DNA of 64,000 nucleotides, from contig CAUSDX010000001.1 in NCBI GenBank assembly GCA_963530615.1, positions 169,296-233,295 of the forward strand, written 5' to 3'. Below, piece after piece: positions 35,944 to 44,521 of this stretch; position 1 is the first letter of the stretch, and each line of letters starts with the position of its first letter. The notes beneath the pieces were generated by a model that saw only the letters and a program-made list of their open reading frames with translations, ran no database searches and was not told where the DNA came from. Position numbers and translations under genes: made by a program. This DNA comes from JABCPE02 sp963530615 (GTDB lineage: Bacteria > Bacteroidota > Bacteroidia > Flavobacteriales > Weeksellaceae).

Positions 35944-37239
35944 ATGCTTTACATTGATAACATTTTGTTTTTCATTATTTTATGCATTAGTCTTGGACTT
36001 TTCATGAAAAACATGAAAAAAGTGTATCAAAATATTTCTTTAGGACAAGAAATACCTTATTTAGAGAAAAAAAAAAGGGAACGATGGATTTTAGTATTAA
36101 AAACTGCTTTAGGACAAGGAAGAATAAACAAGAAACCATTAGTTGGAGTTCTTCATTTCTTTGTTTGTATTGGATTTTTTATTATCAATTTAGAATTATT
36201 TGAGATTATCATTGATGGAATTTTTGGGACTCATCGTTTCTTCTTTTCCATTTTTGGCTCTAAAATATACTCATATTTTACAGCAATTTTAGAAAGTTTT
36301 TCCTTACTTACCATCATCGCAGTAACCATCTTCTTTATCAGGAGAAATTTCATTAAAATTCCAAGATTAAATCACCCTGACCTTAAAGGTTTTGCAAAAC
36401 GAGATGCTAATTTCATCCTAATTTTGGAATTCTTATTGATGAGTGCTTTTCTACTAATAAATGCCTCTGATTTCATCTTACAACATCGTGAAATCCATCC
36501 TAAAATAGGATTTTTTCCTATTTCTAATTTTATTTTCGTTTCTCTTTTAAACAATTTTGACAACAATATTTTATTTCTAATAGAGCGAAGTTCTTGGTGG
36601 TTTCACATTTTAGGTGTTTTATTTTTTCTAAATTACCTTTATTATTCTAAACATCTCCATATATTATTAGCCTTTCCAAACATTTGGTATTCTTACAAAG
36701 ATAATAAGGGTAAACTTAATAATATGGAAACAATAACCAAAGAAATCAAACTAATGCTCTTTCAGGAATCTACCAAAGAATATCCCATACAAAAAAAGCT
36801 AGGAGCAGAAGATGTTTTTGATTTGAATAAAGTCCAGTTACTCAATGCTTACACTTGTGTAGAATGCGGTAGATGCACAGAAGTTTGCCCTGCTAATCTT
36901 ACTGGTAAAAAATTATCTCCAAGAAAAATCATGATGTCCGTTAGAAACCGCCTACAAGAAATTAAAAAAAAATCTTGTCAATCAGATAAAAAAAAACTCT
37001 TAAATGATTATATCACAGAAGAAGAAATTTGGGCTTGTACGACTTGTAATGCCTGTTCAGAAATCTGCCCCTTATACATTGACCCTGCTTCCATAATCAT
37101 TGATTTAAGAAGGTTTTTAGTCATGGAGAAATCTTCATTTCCTCAAGAATTTCATAAAGTAATAACCAATATGGAAAACTATAACTCACCATGGACATAT
37201 TCCCCCGAAGACCGAGAAAACTGGATTAAAGAAAATTAA
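35944..37239 (+). CDS. Membrane-bound (4Fe-4S) dicluster oxidoreductase subunit
   Basis: The 431-residue protein has about five N-terminal membrane helices and then a cytosolic ferredoxin-like domain. That domain has two clusters: CVECGRCTEVCP near residue 303 and CTTCNACSEICP near 363. This is the layout of heterodisulfide-reductase/glycolate-oxidase electron-transfer subunits, here with the heme-b-like membrane part fused. The electron donor is unknown. The following gene encodes the CCG-domain partner, so the two probably form one quinone-linked complex. Confidence 0.85.
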   Translation: MLYIDNILFFIILCISLGLFMKNMKKVYQNISLGQEIPYLEKKKRERWILVLKTALGQGRINKKPLVGVLHFFVCIGFFIINLELFEIIIDGIFGTHRFFFSIFGSKIYSYFTAILESFSLLTIIAVTIFFIRRNFIKIPRLNHPDLKGFAKRDANFILILEFLLMSAFLLINASDFILQHREIHPKIGFFPISNFIFVSLLNNFDNNILFLIERSSWWFHILGVLFFLNYLYYSKHLHILLAFPNIWYSYKDNKGKLNNMETITKEIKLMLFQESTKEYPIQKKLGAEDVFDLNKVQLLNAYTCVECGRCTEVCPANLTGKKLSPRKIMMSVRNRLQEIKKKSCQSDKKKLLNDYITEEEIWACTTCNACSEICPLYIDPASIIIDLRRFLVMEKSSFPQEFHKVITNMENYNSPWTYSPEDRENWIKEN

Positions 37240-37278
37240 TTTTCTCATAATTTATCCATACACTAACGACTGAATTAC

Positions 37279-38061
37279 ATGGATTTCAAAATTAAAACAA
37301 TAGCAGAATACTCCACTGAAGGAAAAACTCCCGAAATTCTTTTTTGGGTAGGTGATATCGGAAGTTTTGATGAACGAGCAAAAAAAATTTCTAAATCCTT
37401 TTGCAAAATTCTTCATCATGCCAAAATAGATTTTGCTATCTTAGGAAAAGAAGAAAAAAGCACAGGAGAAGTAGCTAAAAGAATTGGAAATGAATTTCTT
37501 TTTCAAATGATGGCACTGGAAAATATAGAAACTCTCAACAAATACAAAATCAAAAAAATTGTAACCACTTGCCCTCATTGTTTTAATACATTAAAAAATG
37601 AATATCCTGATTTAGGCGGAGTTTATGAAGTTTTTCATCATACCCAATTTATCCAAAAACTTATCACTGAGGAAAAATTAAATCTTAATAAAGAAATTTT
37701 TAAGGAGTGTAAAATCACCTATCAAGACCCATGTTATTTAGGAAGAATAAACAATGAATATGAAGCTCCTAGAAATATTTTACAAGAGTTAAACACTGAA
37801 CTTATAGAAATGAAACGCTGTAAATCTTATAGTTTATGTTGCGGAGCAGGAGGCGGTCAGTTCTTCAAAGAATCAGAAAAAGGAGTAAAAGAAATCAACA
37901 TAGAAAGGAGCAAAGAAGCCTTAAAAACAAATTCTAAAATCATTGCTACGGCATGTCCGTATTGCTGTATAATGCTTAATGATGGTCTAAAATTTCTTAA
38001 CGAAAACAAAAATATTTTAGTAAAAGACATTGCTGAGCTCATTGCTGAAGCTATTAATTAA
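37279..38061 (+). CDS. CCG-domain (HdrB-like) Fe-S oxidoreductase subunit
   Basis: The 260-residue soluble protein carries two cysteine-rich CCG repeats: TTCPHCFNTLKNEYP with DPCYLGR, then SLCCGAGGGQFF with ACPYCCIML. These bind a non-standard 4Fe-4S centre in heterodisulfide-reductase subunit B and related enzymes. It is the natural partner of the membrane Fe-S protein encoded 39 bp upstream. Substrate unknown. Confidence 0.87.
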   Translation: MDFKIKTIAEYSTEGKTPEILFWVGDIGSFDERAKKISKSFCKILHHAKIDFAILGKEEKSTGEVAKRIGNEFLFQMMALENIETLNKYKIKKIVTTCPHCFNTLKNEYPDLGGVYEVFHHTQFIQKLITEEKLNLNKEIFKECKITYQDPCYLGRINNEYEAPRNILQELNTELIEMKRCKSYSLCCGAGGGQFFKESEKGVKEINIERSKEALKTNSKIIATACPYCCIMLNDGLKFLNENKNILVKDIAELIAEAIN

Positions 38062-38068
38062 CAAAAAC

Positions 38069-38521
38069 ATGGATACAAAAACCATAATATTCCCCGCATC
38101 AAGATCTATCAACCATGAAGAAAAACTTGACATTTTTATGAAAATCAAAGATTTTTTAACGAGTTGGAAGGCTCATGGAAATCCTTTACAGTTTAATGTT
38201 TGCATAGAATATGAACAATTCATCATCATTCGTGTTGATGAAAATATAGAACCAGCATCAGGTTGCAGCTTAGATGCTCTAAATAATTTCATACAAAAAA
38301 TTGAACAAAAATACCAATTGGGGCTTTTTGACCGAATGAAAGCTATATTTTTAGAAAACAATATACTTAAAACATTAAAACTAAAAGATTTCCGTAATGC
38401 TTTGAAAGATAAAAAAATCTCTACTGATATTCTCATTTTTGATTTTTCACCAAATAATGAAGAAGAATTTTCAAAAAGATTTTTATTGCCCTTGAAGGAG
38501 AGTTGGGCGAAGGATTATTAA
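38069..38521 (+). CDS. Conserved hypothetical protein of the MCE/Fe-S operon
   Basis: The open frame begins at 38030 inside the previous gene, but MDTKTIIFPASRSINHEE at 38069 lies 7 bp after the upstream stop and gives 150 residues. I know homologues only by their place after the two Fe-S genes; some databases call them ABC transporter ATPase, but there is no Walker motif, so that name is wrong. It appears to be a compact alpha/beta protein without signal peptide, with PASGCSLDALNNFIQKIEQK in the middle. Function unknown. Confidence 0.7.
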   Translation: MDTKTIIFPASRSINHEEKLDIFMKIKDFLTSWKAHGNPLQFNVCIEYEQFIIIRVDENIEPASGCSLDALNNFIQKIEQKYQLGLFDRMKAIFLENNILKTLKLKDFRNALKDKKISTDILIFDFSPNNEEEFSKRFLLPLKESWAKDY

Positions 38522-38554
38522 TATTTTTCTAATTTTGTTCAACATTCATTAACT

Positions 38555-39061
38555 ATGATTTCAAAAATACTCCCTGTCATATTGATTTCATTTATTTCCT
38601 GCTCTCAAAAACCTCCTGTCCATGAGCCAATAAACCTCAGCAAAGAGGAACTGAACACTTCTCAAAATAGAGCAAAACTATTAAACCAAATAGAGCGAGA
38701 GCAAATCACAACTTGGATAAATTCTCAGAATAAAAAATTCTATCCTACCTCTAAAAACTATTGGTCGGATATAGAAAATTTAGAAAAACGAGAAAAAAAA
38801 CAAGATGGAGAAACTATATCCTTTCAATACGAACTCTTTGATTTTGACAATATTTCTTTTTATAATCAACCTCAAATTTATCAAAATGCTATTTTAGGAA
38901 AATTTGAAGAATTAGAATCAATAGAAAATACTTTGAGGTATCTCAATCAAGGAGAAGAAGCCACCCTACTCGTACCCTCTATCTTAGCCTATGGCACTTA
39001 TGGAGACGGCAAGGATATTCCGAATGATATGCCTTTGGTAATTAAATTAAAACGATTATAA
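38555..39061 (+). CDS. FKBP-type peptidyl-prolyl isomerase lipoprotein (GldI-like)
   Basis: The 168-residue protein has a lipoprotein signal, ILISFISC with Cys near residue 14. Its C-terminal half keeps FKBP elements: SFQYELFDFDN, then the typical end LLVPSILAYGTYGDGKDIPNDMPLVIKLKRL. Much of the FKBP core is degenerate. It resembles GldI, the gliding-associated isomerase of flavobacteria that supports type IX secretion. Whether this organism glides cannot be told. A second isomerase lipoprotein gene follows about 75 bp downstream. Confidence 0.7.
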   Translation: MISKILPVILISFISCSQKPPVHEPINLSKEELNTSQNRAKLLNQIEREQITTWINSQNKKFYPTSKNYWSDIENLEKREKKQDGETISFQYELFDFDNISFYNQPQIYQNAILGKFEELESIENTLRYLNQGEEATLLVPSILAYGTYGDGKDIPNDMPLVIKLKRL

Positions 39062-39106
39062 TCCTCATATTTCTACTAAAAATCTTGCGATTCAAAAAGT
39101 AATCAC

Positions 39107-39114
39107 TAAATTTG
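39107..39114 (+). promoter_or_regulatory. Promoter -7 box of the cyclophilin-FKBP gene
   Basis: TAAATTTG, 21 nt before the ATG. Confidence 0.5.
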
Positions 39115-39135
39115 TAATTTAGTTAACTTTCAACA

Positions 39136-40188
39136 ATGAAAAAAATATTATTTTTATTTATCACGACTTTATTTTTAATCAATTGTAAACCTATTTATAA
39201 AAAAATGAATATAGACAAAACACTTTATGAAAGCTTACCAGATGGAGTTTATGCAAAAATGGAAACTTCTAAAGGAGAAATGATTATTCAATTCTTTGAT
39301 AAAGAAGCTCCTGTAACTGTTGCAAACTTTATAGGATTAGCACAAGGAACGATAGAAAACACTGCAAAACCAAAAGGAACTCCTTATTACGATGGGATTA
39401 TTTTCCACCGAGTAATCAAAGATTTCATGATTCAAGGAGGAGACCCTACAGGGACAGGTATGGGAGACCCTGGTTATAAATTTGACGATGAAAAAAATGA
39501 TTTAAAACACGAAGGTAAAGGCTTCCTTTCTATGGCAAATTCAGGACCTAACACCAATGGTTCTCAGTTTTTCATCACAGAGGTAGCTACTCCTTGGCTT
39601 GATGGAAGACACACTATTTTTGGAAAAGTAATTCAAGGATTAGAAACTATAGATGTTATTGCTAATGTAGAAAAAGGTTCTCAAGACAAACCGAAAGATG
39701 ATATTGTTATAAATAAGGTAACTATCTTTACCAAAGGGGAAGAATATCAAAACTATAATGCTGAGAAAATTTTCAACGAAGGTAAAAATAAAATCAAAGA
39801 AAATAACCAAGCTTTAGAAGCTAAAAAATTTGAACAAATCAAAGAAGGCATGCAACAAACACCTTCTGGATTATATTATAAAATCACCAAACAAGGCGAA
39901 GGAAAACGAGCTGAAAAAGGGAATGTGGTATCTGTTCATTATTCTGGTAAATTAGTTAGTGGGCAAGAATTTGACAACTCTTTCCGTAGAGGTCAACCAA
40001 TAGAGTTCCCTGTAGGCATAGGACAAGTCATTAGAGGTTGGGACGAAGGCATTCTACTTCTTAAAGAAGGTGATGCTGCAACTTTTCTCATTCCGCCAGA
40101 TTTAGGATATGGAGCAAGAGGTGCAGGAGGAGTAATTCCACCAAACGCTTGGCTAATTTTTGATGTAGAATTAGTAAAAGTAAAATAA
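39136..40188 (+). CDS. Cyclophilin-FKBP fusion peptidyl-prolyl isomerase (lipoprotein)
   Basis: Two unrelated proline isomerases are joined in 350 residues. After a lipoprotein signal ending in LFLINC, the cyclophilin domain (about 35-205) shows IIFHRVIKDFMIQGGDPTGTG, FLSMANSGPNTNGSQFFIT and WLDGRHTIFGKV. A helical linker leads to an FKBP domain (about 245-350): VVSVHYSGKLVSGQEFDNSF, IRGWDEGILLL, IPPDLGYGARG and IPPNAWLIFDVELV. It is expected to fold exported proteins in the periplasm. Both active sites look intact. Confidence 0.93.
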   Translation: MKKILFLFITTLFLINCKPIYKKMNIDKTLYESLPDGVYAKMETSKGEMIIQFFDKEAPVTVANFIGLAQGTIENTAKPKGTPYYDGIIFHRVIKDFMIQGGDPTGTGMGDPGYKFDDEKNDLKHEGKGFLSMANSGPNTNGSQFFITEVATPWLDGRHTIFGKVIQGLETIDVIANVEKGSQDKPKDDIVINKVTIFTKGEEYQNYNAEKIFNEGKNKIKENNQALEAKKFEQIKEGMQQTPSGLYYKITKQGEGKRAEKGNVVSVHYSGKLVSGQEFDNSFRRGQPIEFPVGIGQVIRGWDEGILLLKEGDAATFLIPPDLGYGARGAGGVIPPNAWLIFDVELVKVK

Positions 40189-40193
40189 TCCGC

Positions 40194-40226
40194 AAAGAGA
40201 TTGTCTTAAGACAATCTCTTTTTTTA
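40194..40226 (+). terminator. Terminator after the cyclophilin-FKBP gene
   Basis: AAAGAGATTGTC and GACAATCTCTTT pair around TTAA and end in T7. Confidence 0.88.
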
Positions 40227-40230
40227 TCTT

Positions 40231-40238
40231 TAATTTTG
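40231..40238 (+). promoter_or_regulatory. Promoter -7 box of the Nif3-like gene
   Basis: TAATTTTG, directly after the preceding terminator and 22 nt before the ATG. Confidence 0.5.
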
Positions 40239-40260
40239 TAATTTCGTAAAAATAAATAAA

Positions 40261-41358
40261 ATGACCATCAAAAACTGCATCACCGAGATAGAAAAAAGAA
40301 TTCCCTTAGCACAAGCTGAAGATTTTGACAATGTAGGGCTGCTTTGTGGCAATCCTGAACGAGAAGTTGTAGGAATTTTAATTTGTCATGATGCTTTGGA
40401 AAGTGTAATTGATGAGGCAATTCAAAAGAAATGCAATCTCATCGTGTGCTTCCATCCTATTATTTTTTCAGGTCTTAAATCCATCACAGGAAAAAATTAT
40501 GTAGAAAAAGCAATTCTCAAAGCTCTTGAAAATAAAATCGCTATTTATGCGATTCATACGGCTTGGGACAATGACTTTTTTGGAGTCAACCATAGAATTT
40601 GTCAAGAATTAGGCTTACAAAACCTCAAAATTTTAATCCCTAAAAAAGGAAATTTATCCCAACTAACTCTATATGTCCCTAATGATTACGCCGAAGAAGT
40701 TCGGAATGCTCTATTTCAGTCAGGAGCAGGAAAAATCGGTTTTTATGATGAGTGTAGTTTCAGTATTATGGGGAAAGGTACATTCCGCCCACTAAACAAA
40801 GCTAACCCTTTTTTAGGCAAAAAAAATCAGCGAGAGCATATTAAAGAAACTATGATTTCTGTAATTTTTGAAACTTATAAAAAAAATCAAATTATTTCTG
40901 CAATGAAATCAGCTCATCCTTATGAGGAAATAGCTTATCACATTCATGCTTTAGAAAATGAAAATCCGTATTCTGGACTAGGAATGTTTGGTGAACTTCC
41001 CACGGAAATGAGTGAGCATGATTTTTTAGATTTTGTCAAGGAAAAATTCGCTCTGAAAGTTATTCGTCATAGCCATTTTACTCAAAAGAAAATAAAAAAA
41101 GTGGGAGTTTTAGGAGGTAGTGGAGCAAATGGAATTAAACATGCTATCCAGAACCAATGCGACGCATACCTTACAGGAGATATAAAATATCACGATTTTT
41201 TTGGTGCCGAAAAACATATTCTTGTTTGTGATATTGGGCATTTTGAATCAGAACAATTTGTTATTCAACAATTATATGAAATTTTATCAGAAAAATTCAC
41301 TACATTTGCAGTTTCAAAATCAAGCGTAAATACCAACCCAATAAATTATTTCTTATAA
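40261..41358 (+). CDS. Nif3-like dinuclear metal-centre hexameric protein
   Basis: The 365-residue protein has the split NIF3 fold. The N-terminal half has AEDFDNVGLLCGNP, CFHPIIFSGLK (metal-binding His) and AIHTAWDNDFFGVNHR. A central PII-like insert (about 125-230) contains ISAMKSAHPYEEIAYHI. The C-terminal half has VGVLGGSGANGIKHA and DIGHFESEQFV with the remaining ligands. Some members act as GTP cyclohydrolase-like enzymes or phosphatases, but the general function is unsettled. It is followed 4 bp later by the zinc-ribbon relative, a conserved neighbour. Confidence 0.9.
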   Translation: MTIKNCITEIEKRIPLAQAEDFDNVGLLCGNPEREVVGILICHDALESVIDEAIQKKCNLIVCFHPIIFSGLKSITGKNYVEKAILKALENKIAIYAIHTAWDNDFFGVNHRICQELGLQNLKILIPKKGNLSQLTLYVPNDYAEEVRNALFQSGAGKIGFYDECSFSIMGKGTFRPLNKANPFLGKKNQREHIKETMISVIFETYKKNQIISAMKSAHPYEEIAYHIHALENENPYSGLGMFGELPTEMSEHDFLDFVKEKFALKVIRHSHFTQKKIKKVGVLGGSGANGIKHAIQNQCDAYLTGDIKYHDFFGAEKHILVCDIGHFESEQFVIQQLYEILSEKFTTFAVSKSSVNTNPINYFL

Positions 41359-41362
41359 AAAT

Positions 41363-42142
41363 ATGGCTAAAAGAAGCGTAGAAATTTCTGTAGAAGAAAA
41401 ATTAAGAACCCTTTTTGACCTTCAATTTATTGACTCAAGGTTAGATGAAATCCGTAGAACAAGGGGAGAACTTCCTGAAGAAGTAGAAGATTTAGAAGCT
41501 GATATTGCAGGACTTAATAAAAGACTTGCTAAAACTGAATCAGAGATAGAAGACCTCAATGCAGAAATCAGCAATAAAAAAGAGGTAATTAATCATGCTC
41601 AATCTCTTATAGACAAATACAAAACCCAGCAAGATAATGTTAGAAACAATAAAGAGTTCGAAGCATTATCAAAAGAAATAGAATTTCAAGATTTAGAAAT
41701 TCAATTAGCTCAGAAAAGAATTAGAGAGTTTGTGGCAAAAATTTCTAACAAAAATGAAATTTTAACTCAAAATCAAGAAAAAATTTCAGAATTAAACTCT
41801 CATTTGAATTTCAAAAAATCAGAATTAGAAACTCTAATCTCTGAAACTCAAAAAGAAGAAGAATTTTTATTAGAAAAATCTGATGAATATAAAGAAAAAC
41901 TAGATGATAGACTTTTAGCTTCTTATCAAAGAATAAGAAATAATTCTGCCAATGGTTTAGCCGTAGTAGGAATAGAGAGAGGTGCCCCAAAAGGCTCTTA
42001 TTTTACTATCCCTGCTCAGAAATTGGTAGAACTTGCTCAAAGAAAGAAAATTATCATTGATGAACATAGCGGAAAAATTTTAGTAGATGATGAACTTGTA
42101 ATGGAAGAAACCGCAAAAATGGAGAAGATTATAAAATTCTAA
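41363..42142 (+). CDS. Coiled-coil protein of the C4 zinc-ribbon family, cysteines lost
   Basis: The 259-residue protein is a long antiparallel coiled coil (about 10-180) with a small C-terminal domain. Relatives in other phyla carry a four-Cys zinc ribbon of the form CxxC...CxxC there. Here the same place reads IERGAPKGSYFTIPAQ and IIIDEHSGKILVD: all four cysteines are replaced (Pro/Ser and Asp/Ser) while flanking residues are kept. The protein therefore should not bind zinc in the usual way. It is probably co-transcribed with the Nif3-like gene, as in many bacteria. Function unknown; some relatives bind nucleic acid. Confidence 0.8.
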   Translation: MAKRSVEISVEEKLRTLFDLQFIDSRLDEIRRTRGELPEEVEDLEADIAGLNKRLAKTESEIEDLNAEISNKKEVINHAQSLIDKYKTQQDNVRNNKEFEALSKEIEFQDLEIQLAQKRIREFVAKISNKNEILTQNQEKISELNSHLNFKKSELETLISETQKEEEFLLEKSDEYKEKLDDRLLASYQRIRNNSANGLAVVGIERGAPKGSYFTIPAQKLVELAQRKKIIIDEHSGKILVDDELVMEETAKMEKIIKF

Positions 42143-42153
42143 ATAAATACAAT

Positions 42154-42187
42154 AAAAAACCGAGAATAATTAGTTCTCGGTTTTTTC
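42154..42187. terminator. Bidirectional terminator overlapping a 3' gene end
   Basis: AAAAAACCGAGAA pairs with TTCTCGGTTTTTT. It lies between convergent genes, and its right arm encodes the last residues of the minus-strand membrane protein. Confidence 0.82.
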
Positions 42188-42913
42188 ATCCTTGATTTCT
42201 ACTCTCTCTACAAGATGTTTATATAAAACATAAATCATTGAACACCAAAATGGAAAGGTAAATATATATCCTACAAAGAATACTAAAATACCGACATAAC
42301 TAAACAATAATGCAAATAGTATGCATAAAAACAATAATATAAAATTGCTTTTCAATAACTTAAAATTCCAAAGTAAAGCAGTTCCCATTGGTTCTTGCCT
42401 AAAATACATTAAGAAAGGAATAAACAATGTAATCATCACCCAAAAAAAGCCAAGAACAACAAATTGCATAGCAAAATTATAAATCATAATCCACGCAATA
42501 TAATAACTTGCATACTTAAAAAAGTTTATTCCTGAATATCCATCAAACAAATCATTGATAAAAACTTCTTCTTTATTTTCCATCTTTCTAAAAATTTTCA
42601 ATAACCCTATATGCAATGGATAAATAAGCCCCTTGCAAATAATTATCATCAATACTGCACTACTAAATTCCTCTGTCTCAGCGAGGGTCTCTACTCTATG
42701 CTGAAAAATTTCTGGATTTTTGAGCATTATGGGATAAAGAGCTACTATTTTCTCCAAAACTCCAGTATAAACTAAAATGGTATTCACAAAAACCATTAAC
42801 AACCCAAAATATAATAACGAAAACAAAATATTATATTTTATTGTAGATTTCCATAGCTCAAAAGACTCTTTTAATACTTGTTCTATACTATTTTTCTTAC
42901 TCATTTCTTTCAT
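42170..42913 (-). CDS. Multi-pass membrane protein of unknown function
   Basis: About 247 residues with five or six hydrophobic helices (YNILFSLLYFGLLMVFVNTIL near the start; FILLFLCILFALLFSYVGILVFFVGYI near the end) and charged loops. The pattern recalls DUF975-like or glycerophosphoryl-diesterase membrane domains, but I cannot assign it. The frame opens with TTG at 42922. The ATG at 42913, 6 nt after a promoter box, is better, and the ATG at 42904 is also possible. It is divergent from pabB. Confidence 0.65.
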   Translation of the reverse strand: MKEMSKKNSIEQVLKESFELWKSTIKYNILFSLLYFGLLMVFVNTILVYTGVLEKIVALYPIMLKNPEIFQHRVETLAETEEFSSAVLMIIICKGLIYPLHIGLLKIFRKMENKEEVFINDLFDGYSGINFFKYASYYIAWIMIYNFAMQFVVLGFFWVMITLFIPFLMYFRQEPMGTALLWNFKLLKSNFILLFLCILFALLFSYVGILVFFVGYIFTFPFWCSMIYVLYKHLVERVEIKDEKTEN

Positions 42914-42916
42914 TTT

Positions 42917-42950
42917 GTGCAAAAATAAAGTTTTAGTTTTATTTTTGCAC
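42917..42950. promoter_or_regulatory. Symmetric divergent promoter pair
   Basis: GTGCAAAAATAAAG and TTTTATTTTTGCAC form a 14-bp inverted repeat (13 matching) around TTTTAG. Each arm contains a TATTTTTG -7 box: 42940-42947 toward pabB and 42920-42927 toward the membrane-protein gene. The boxes end 4 and 6 nt before ATG codons, so both messages would be leaderless. Confidence 0.6.
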
Positions 42951-42951
42951 T

Positions 42952-43926
42952 ATGAAAAAGTCTATAAATTCATTTGAAGAAATGAACTCTCTTTCGGAGC
43001 ATGGCATTCCCTTCTTTTTTATCATTGATTTTCTCAAAGAGAACATTATTATTTTACAAAAATCTGAACTAAACACTCTCGATATTTTAATCAAATTCCC
43101 TCACTTTCGACATGAAGAATTAGTAGAAAAAACTCAAAAAGAAATTCTTTGGGAAAGTTTTCCACAAGATATAAAAACTTACCAAAAAGGCTTTGAAATA
43201 ATTCAAAATCATCTCCGTGGTGGCAATTCATATCTTATCAATTACACTTGCAAAAGTGAAATAAAAACAAACCTTTCATTAAAGGAAATTTACACTCTTT
43301 CTGATGCCAAATACAAGGTTTATTACAATGATACATTTACTTTTTTTTCTCCCGAAACTTTCATAGAAATTAAAGACAATCATATATTTACTTATCCCAT
43401 GAAAGGCACTATTGATGCCTCTAAAGAAAATGCTATCAATACATTAAAACAAGATAAAAAAGAACTTGCCGAGCATTACACCGTTGTAGATTTACTCAGA
43501 AATGACCTTAGTATGGTTGCAAATAATGTAAAATTAGATGAATTTCAAAGTATAGACTTCATTAAAACAAGAAATAAAAATCTCTATGCAATGAGTTCTA
43601 AAATATCAGGAATATTATCTCCTGATTATCAAGGAAAAATCGGAAGTATTTTTCAAAAATTACTTCCAGCAGGATCTATTTTAGGAGCTCCAAAAGATAA
43701 AACTCTACAAATCATTTTAGAAGCTGAAAACTATGACCGAAAATTTTATACAGGCATCTGTGGCTGGTTTGACGGAAAAAATCTAGACAGCTGTATAATG
43801 ATTAGATTTTTAGAAAAAGACAATGGAAAATATTTCTTCAAAAGCGGTGGTGGAATCACCCATCAAAGTCAAATGGAAGAAGAATACCAAGAAATGAAAA
43901 ATAAAATTTATGTACCAATTCATTGA
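42952..43926 (+). CDS. pabB: Aminodeoxychorismate synthase component I (chorismate-binding)
   Basis: Converts chorismate with ammonia to 4-amino-4-deoxychorismate for folate. The 324-residue protein is the short Bacteroidota form without the full N-terminal domain of E. coli PabB. The chorismate-binding core shows YLINYTCKSEI, TYPMKGTIDASKENA, VVDLLRNDLSMVANNV, LLPAGSILGAPK and YTGICGWFDGKNLDSCIMIRF. It overlaps pabC by 17 nt. No pabA glutaminase is near; it may be encoded elsewhere (for example a shared trpG). Confidence 0.93.
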   Translation: MKKSINSFEEMNSLSEHGIPFFFIIDFLKENIIILQKSELNTLDILIKFPHFRHEELVEKTQKEILWESFPQDIKTYQKGFEIIQNHLRGGNSYLINYTCKSEIKTNLSLKEIYTLSDAKYKVYYNDTFTFFSPETFIEIKDNHIFTYPMKGTIDASKENAINTLKQDKKELAEHYTVVDLLRNDLSMVANNVKLDEFQSIDFIKTRNKNLYAMSSKISGILSPDYQGKIGSIFQKLLPAGSILGAPKDKTLQIILEAENYDRKFYTGICGWFDGKNLDSCIMIRFLEKDNGKYFFKSGGGITHQSQMEEEYQEMKNKIYVPIH

Positions 43927-44509
43927 GAGTATTAAAATAGAAAACGGACAAGCATTTTTGCTAAATCTTCATCAGCAAAGGATTTACCAAACTTTCACTA
44001 ATTTTAATCATAAATGTATTATAAATTTACATGCCCTTCTCTCATCTCTTCAGCCTCCTCAAAAAGGTCTATATAAATGGAGAATTATTTATAATTTGAA
44101 TGGAAATTTTGAACATCAATTTGTTCCTTATTCCTTTACAGAAATTAAAGATTTTGAATTAGTTGATAATAATGAAATAGACTATTCTTTCAAATATCTC
44201 GACCGAACTCATTTAGATACAATGAAAAAACAGTCCTTAGCCCAAGAAATTATTATTGTAAAAAAGGGCTTCATTACAGATACTACATTTTCTAATCTAA
44301 TATTTCTAAAAGATGGCATTTGGCATACACCCAAAACTTTTTTACTCAATGGTGTTCAAAGGCTTAGCCTTATTCATCTTGGAATAATTCAAGAAACAGA
44401 GATTAACCTTGAAAATCTTAAAAAATTCTCTCATTTTCAAATCATCAATGCCATGAATGATTTTAATTCATCCTTTATCTATCCAATAAATAAAATTATA
44501 AACATTTAA
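43910..44509 (+). CDS. pabC: Aminotransferase class IV, probable aminodeoxychorismate lyase
   Basis: The 199-residue PLP protein would release pyruvate from aminodeoxychorismate to give p-aminobenzoate. LLNLHQQRIYQTFTNF, YKWRIIYNLNG, FKYLDRTHL with the expected Lys region, EIIIVKKGFITDTTFSNLIFLKDG and FLLNGVQRLSLI match the short class-IV proteins found with pabB. Its start codon is inside the end of pabB, so the two are translationally coupled. The specific assignment rests mainly on this context. Confidence 0.82.
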   Translation: MYQFIESIKIENGQAFLLNLHQQRIYQTFTNFNHKCIINLHALLSSLQPPQKGLYKWRIIYNLNGNFEHQFVPYSFTEIKDFELVDNNEIDYSFKYLDRTHLDTMKKQSLAQEIIIVKKGFITDTTFSNLIFLKDGIWHTPKTFLLNGVQRLSLIHLGIIQETEINLENLKKFSHFQIINAMNDFNSSFIYPINKIINI

Positions 44510-44521
44510 TTTCCAAAAACA

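Noticed and set aside
38069..38521. ABC transporter ATPase (name used in some databases for homologues)
   Set aside because: No Walker A, signature or Walker B motif is present in the 150 residues.
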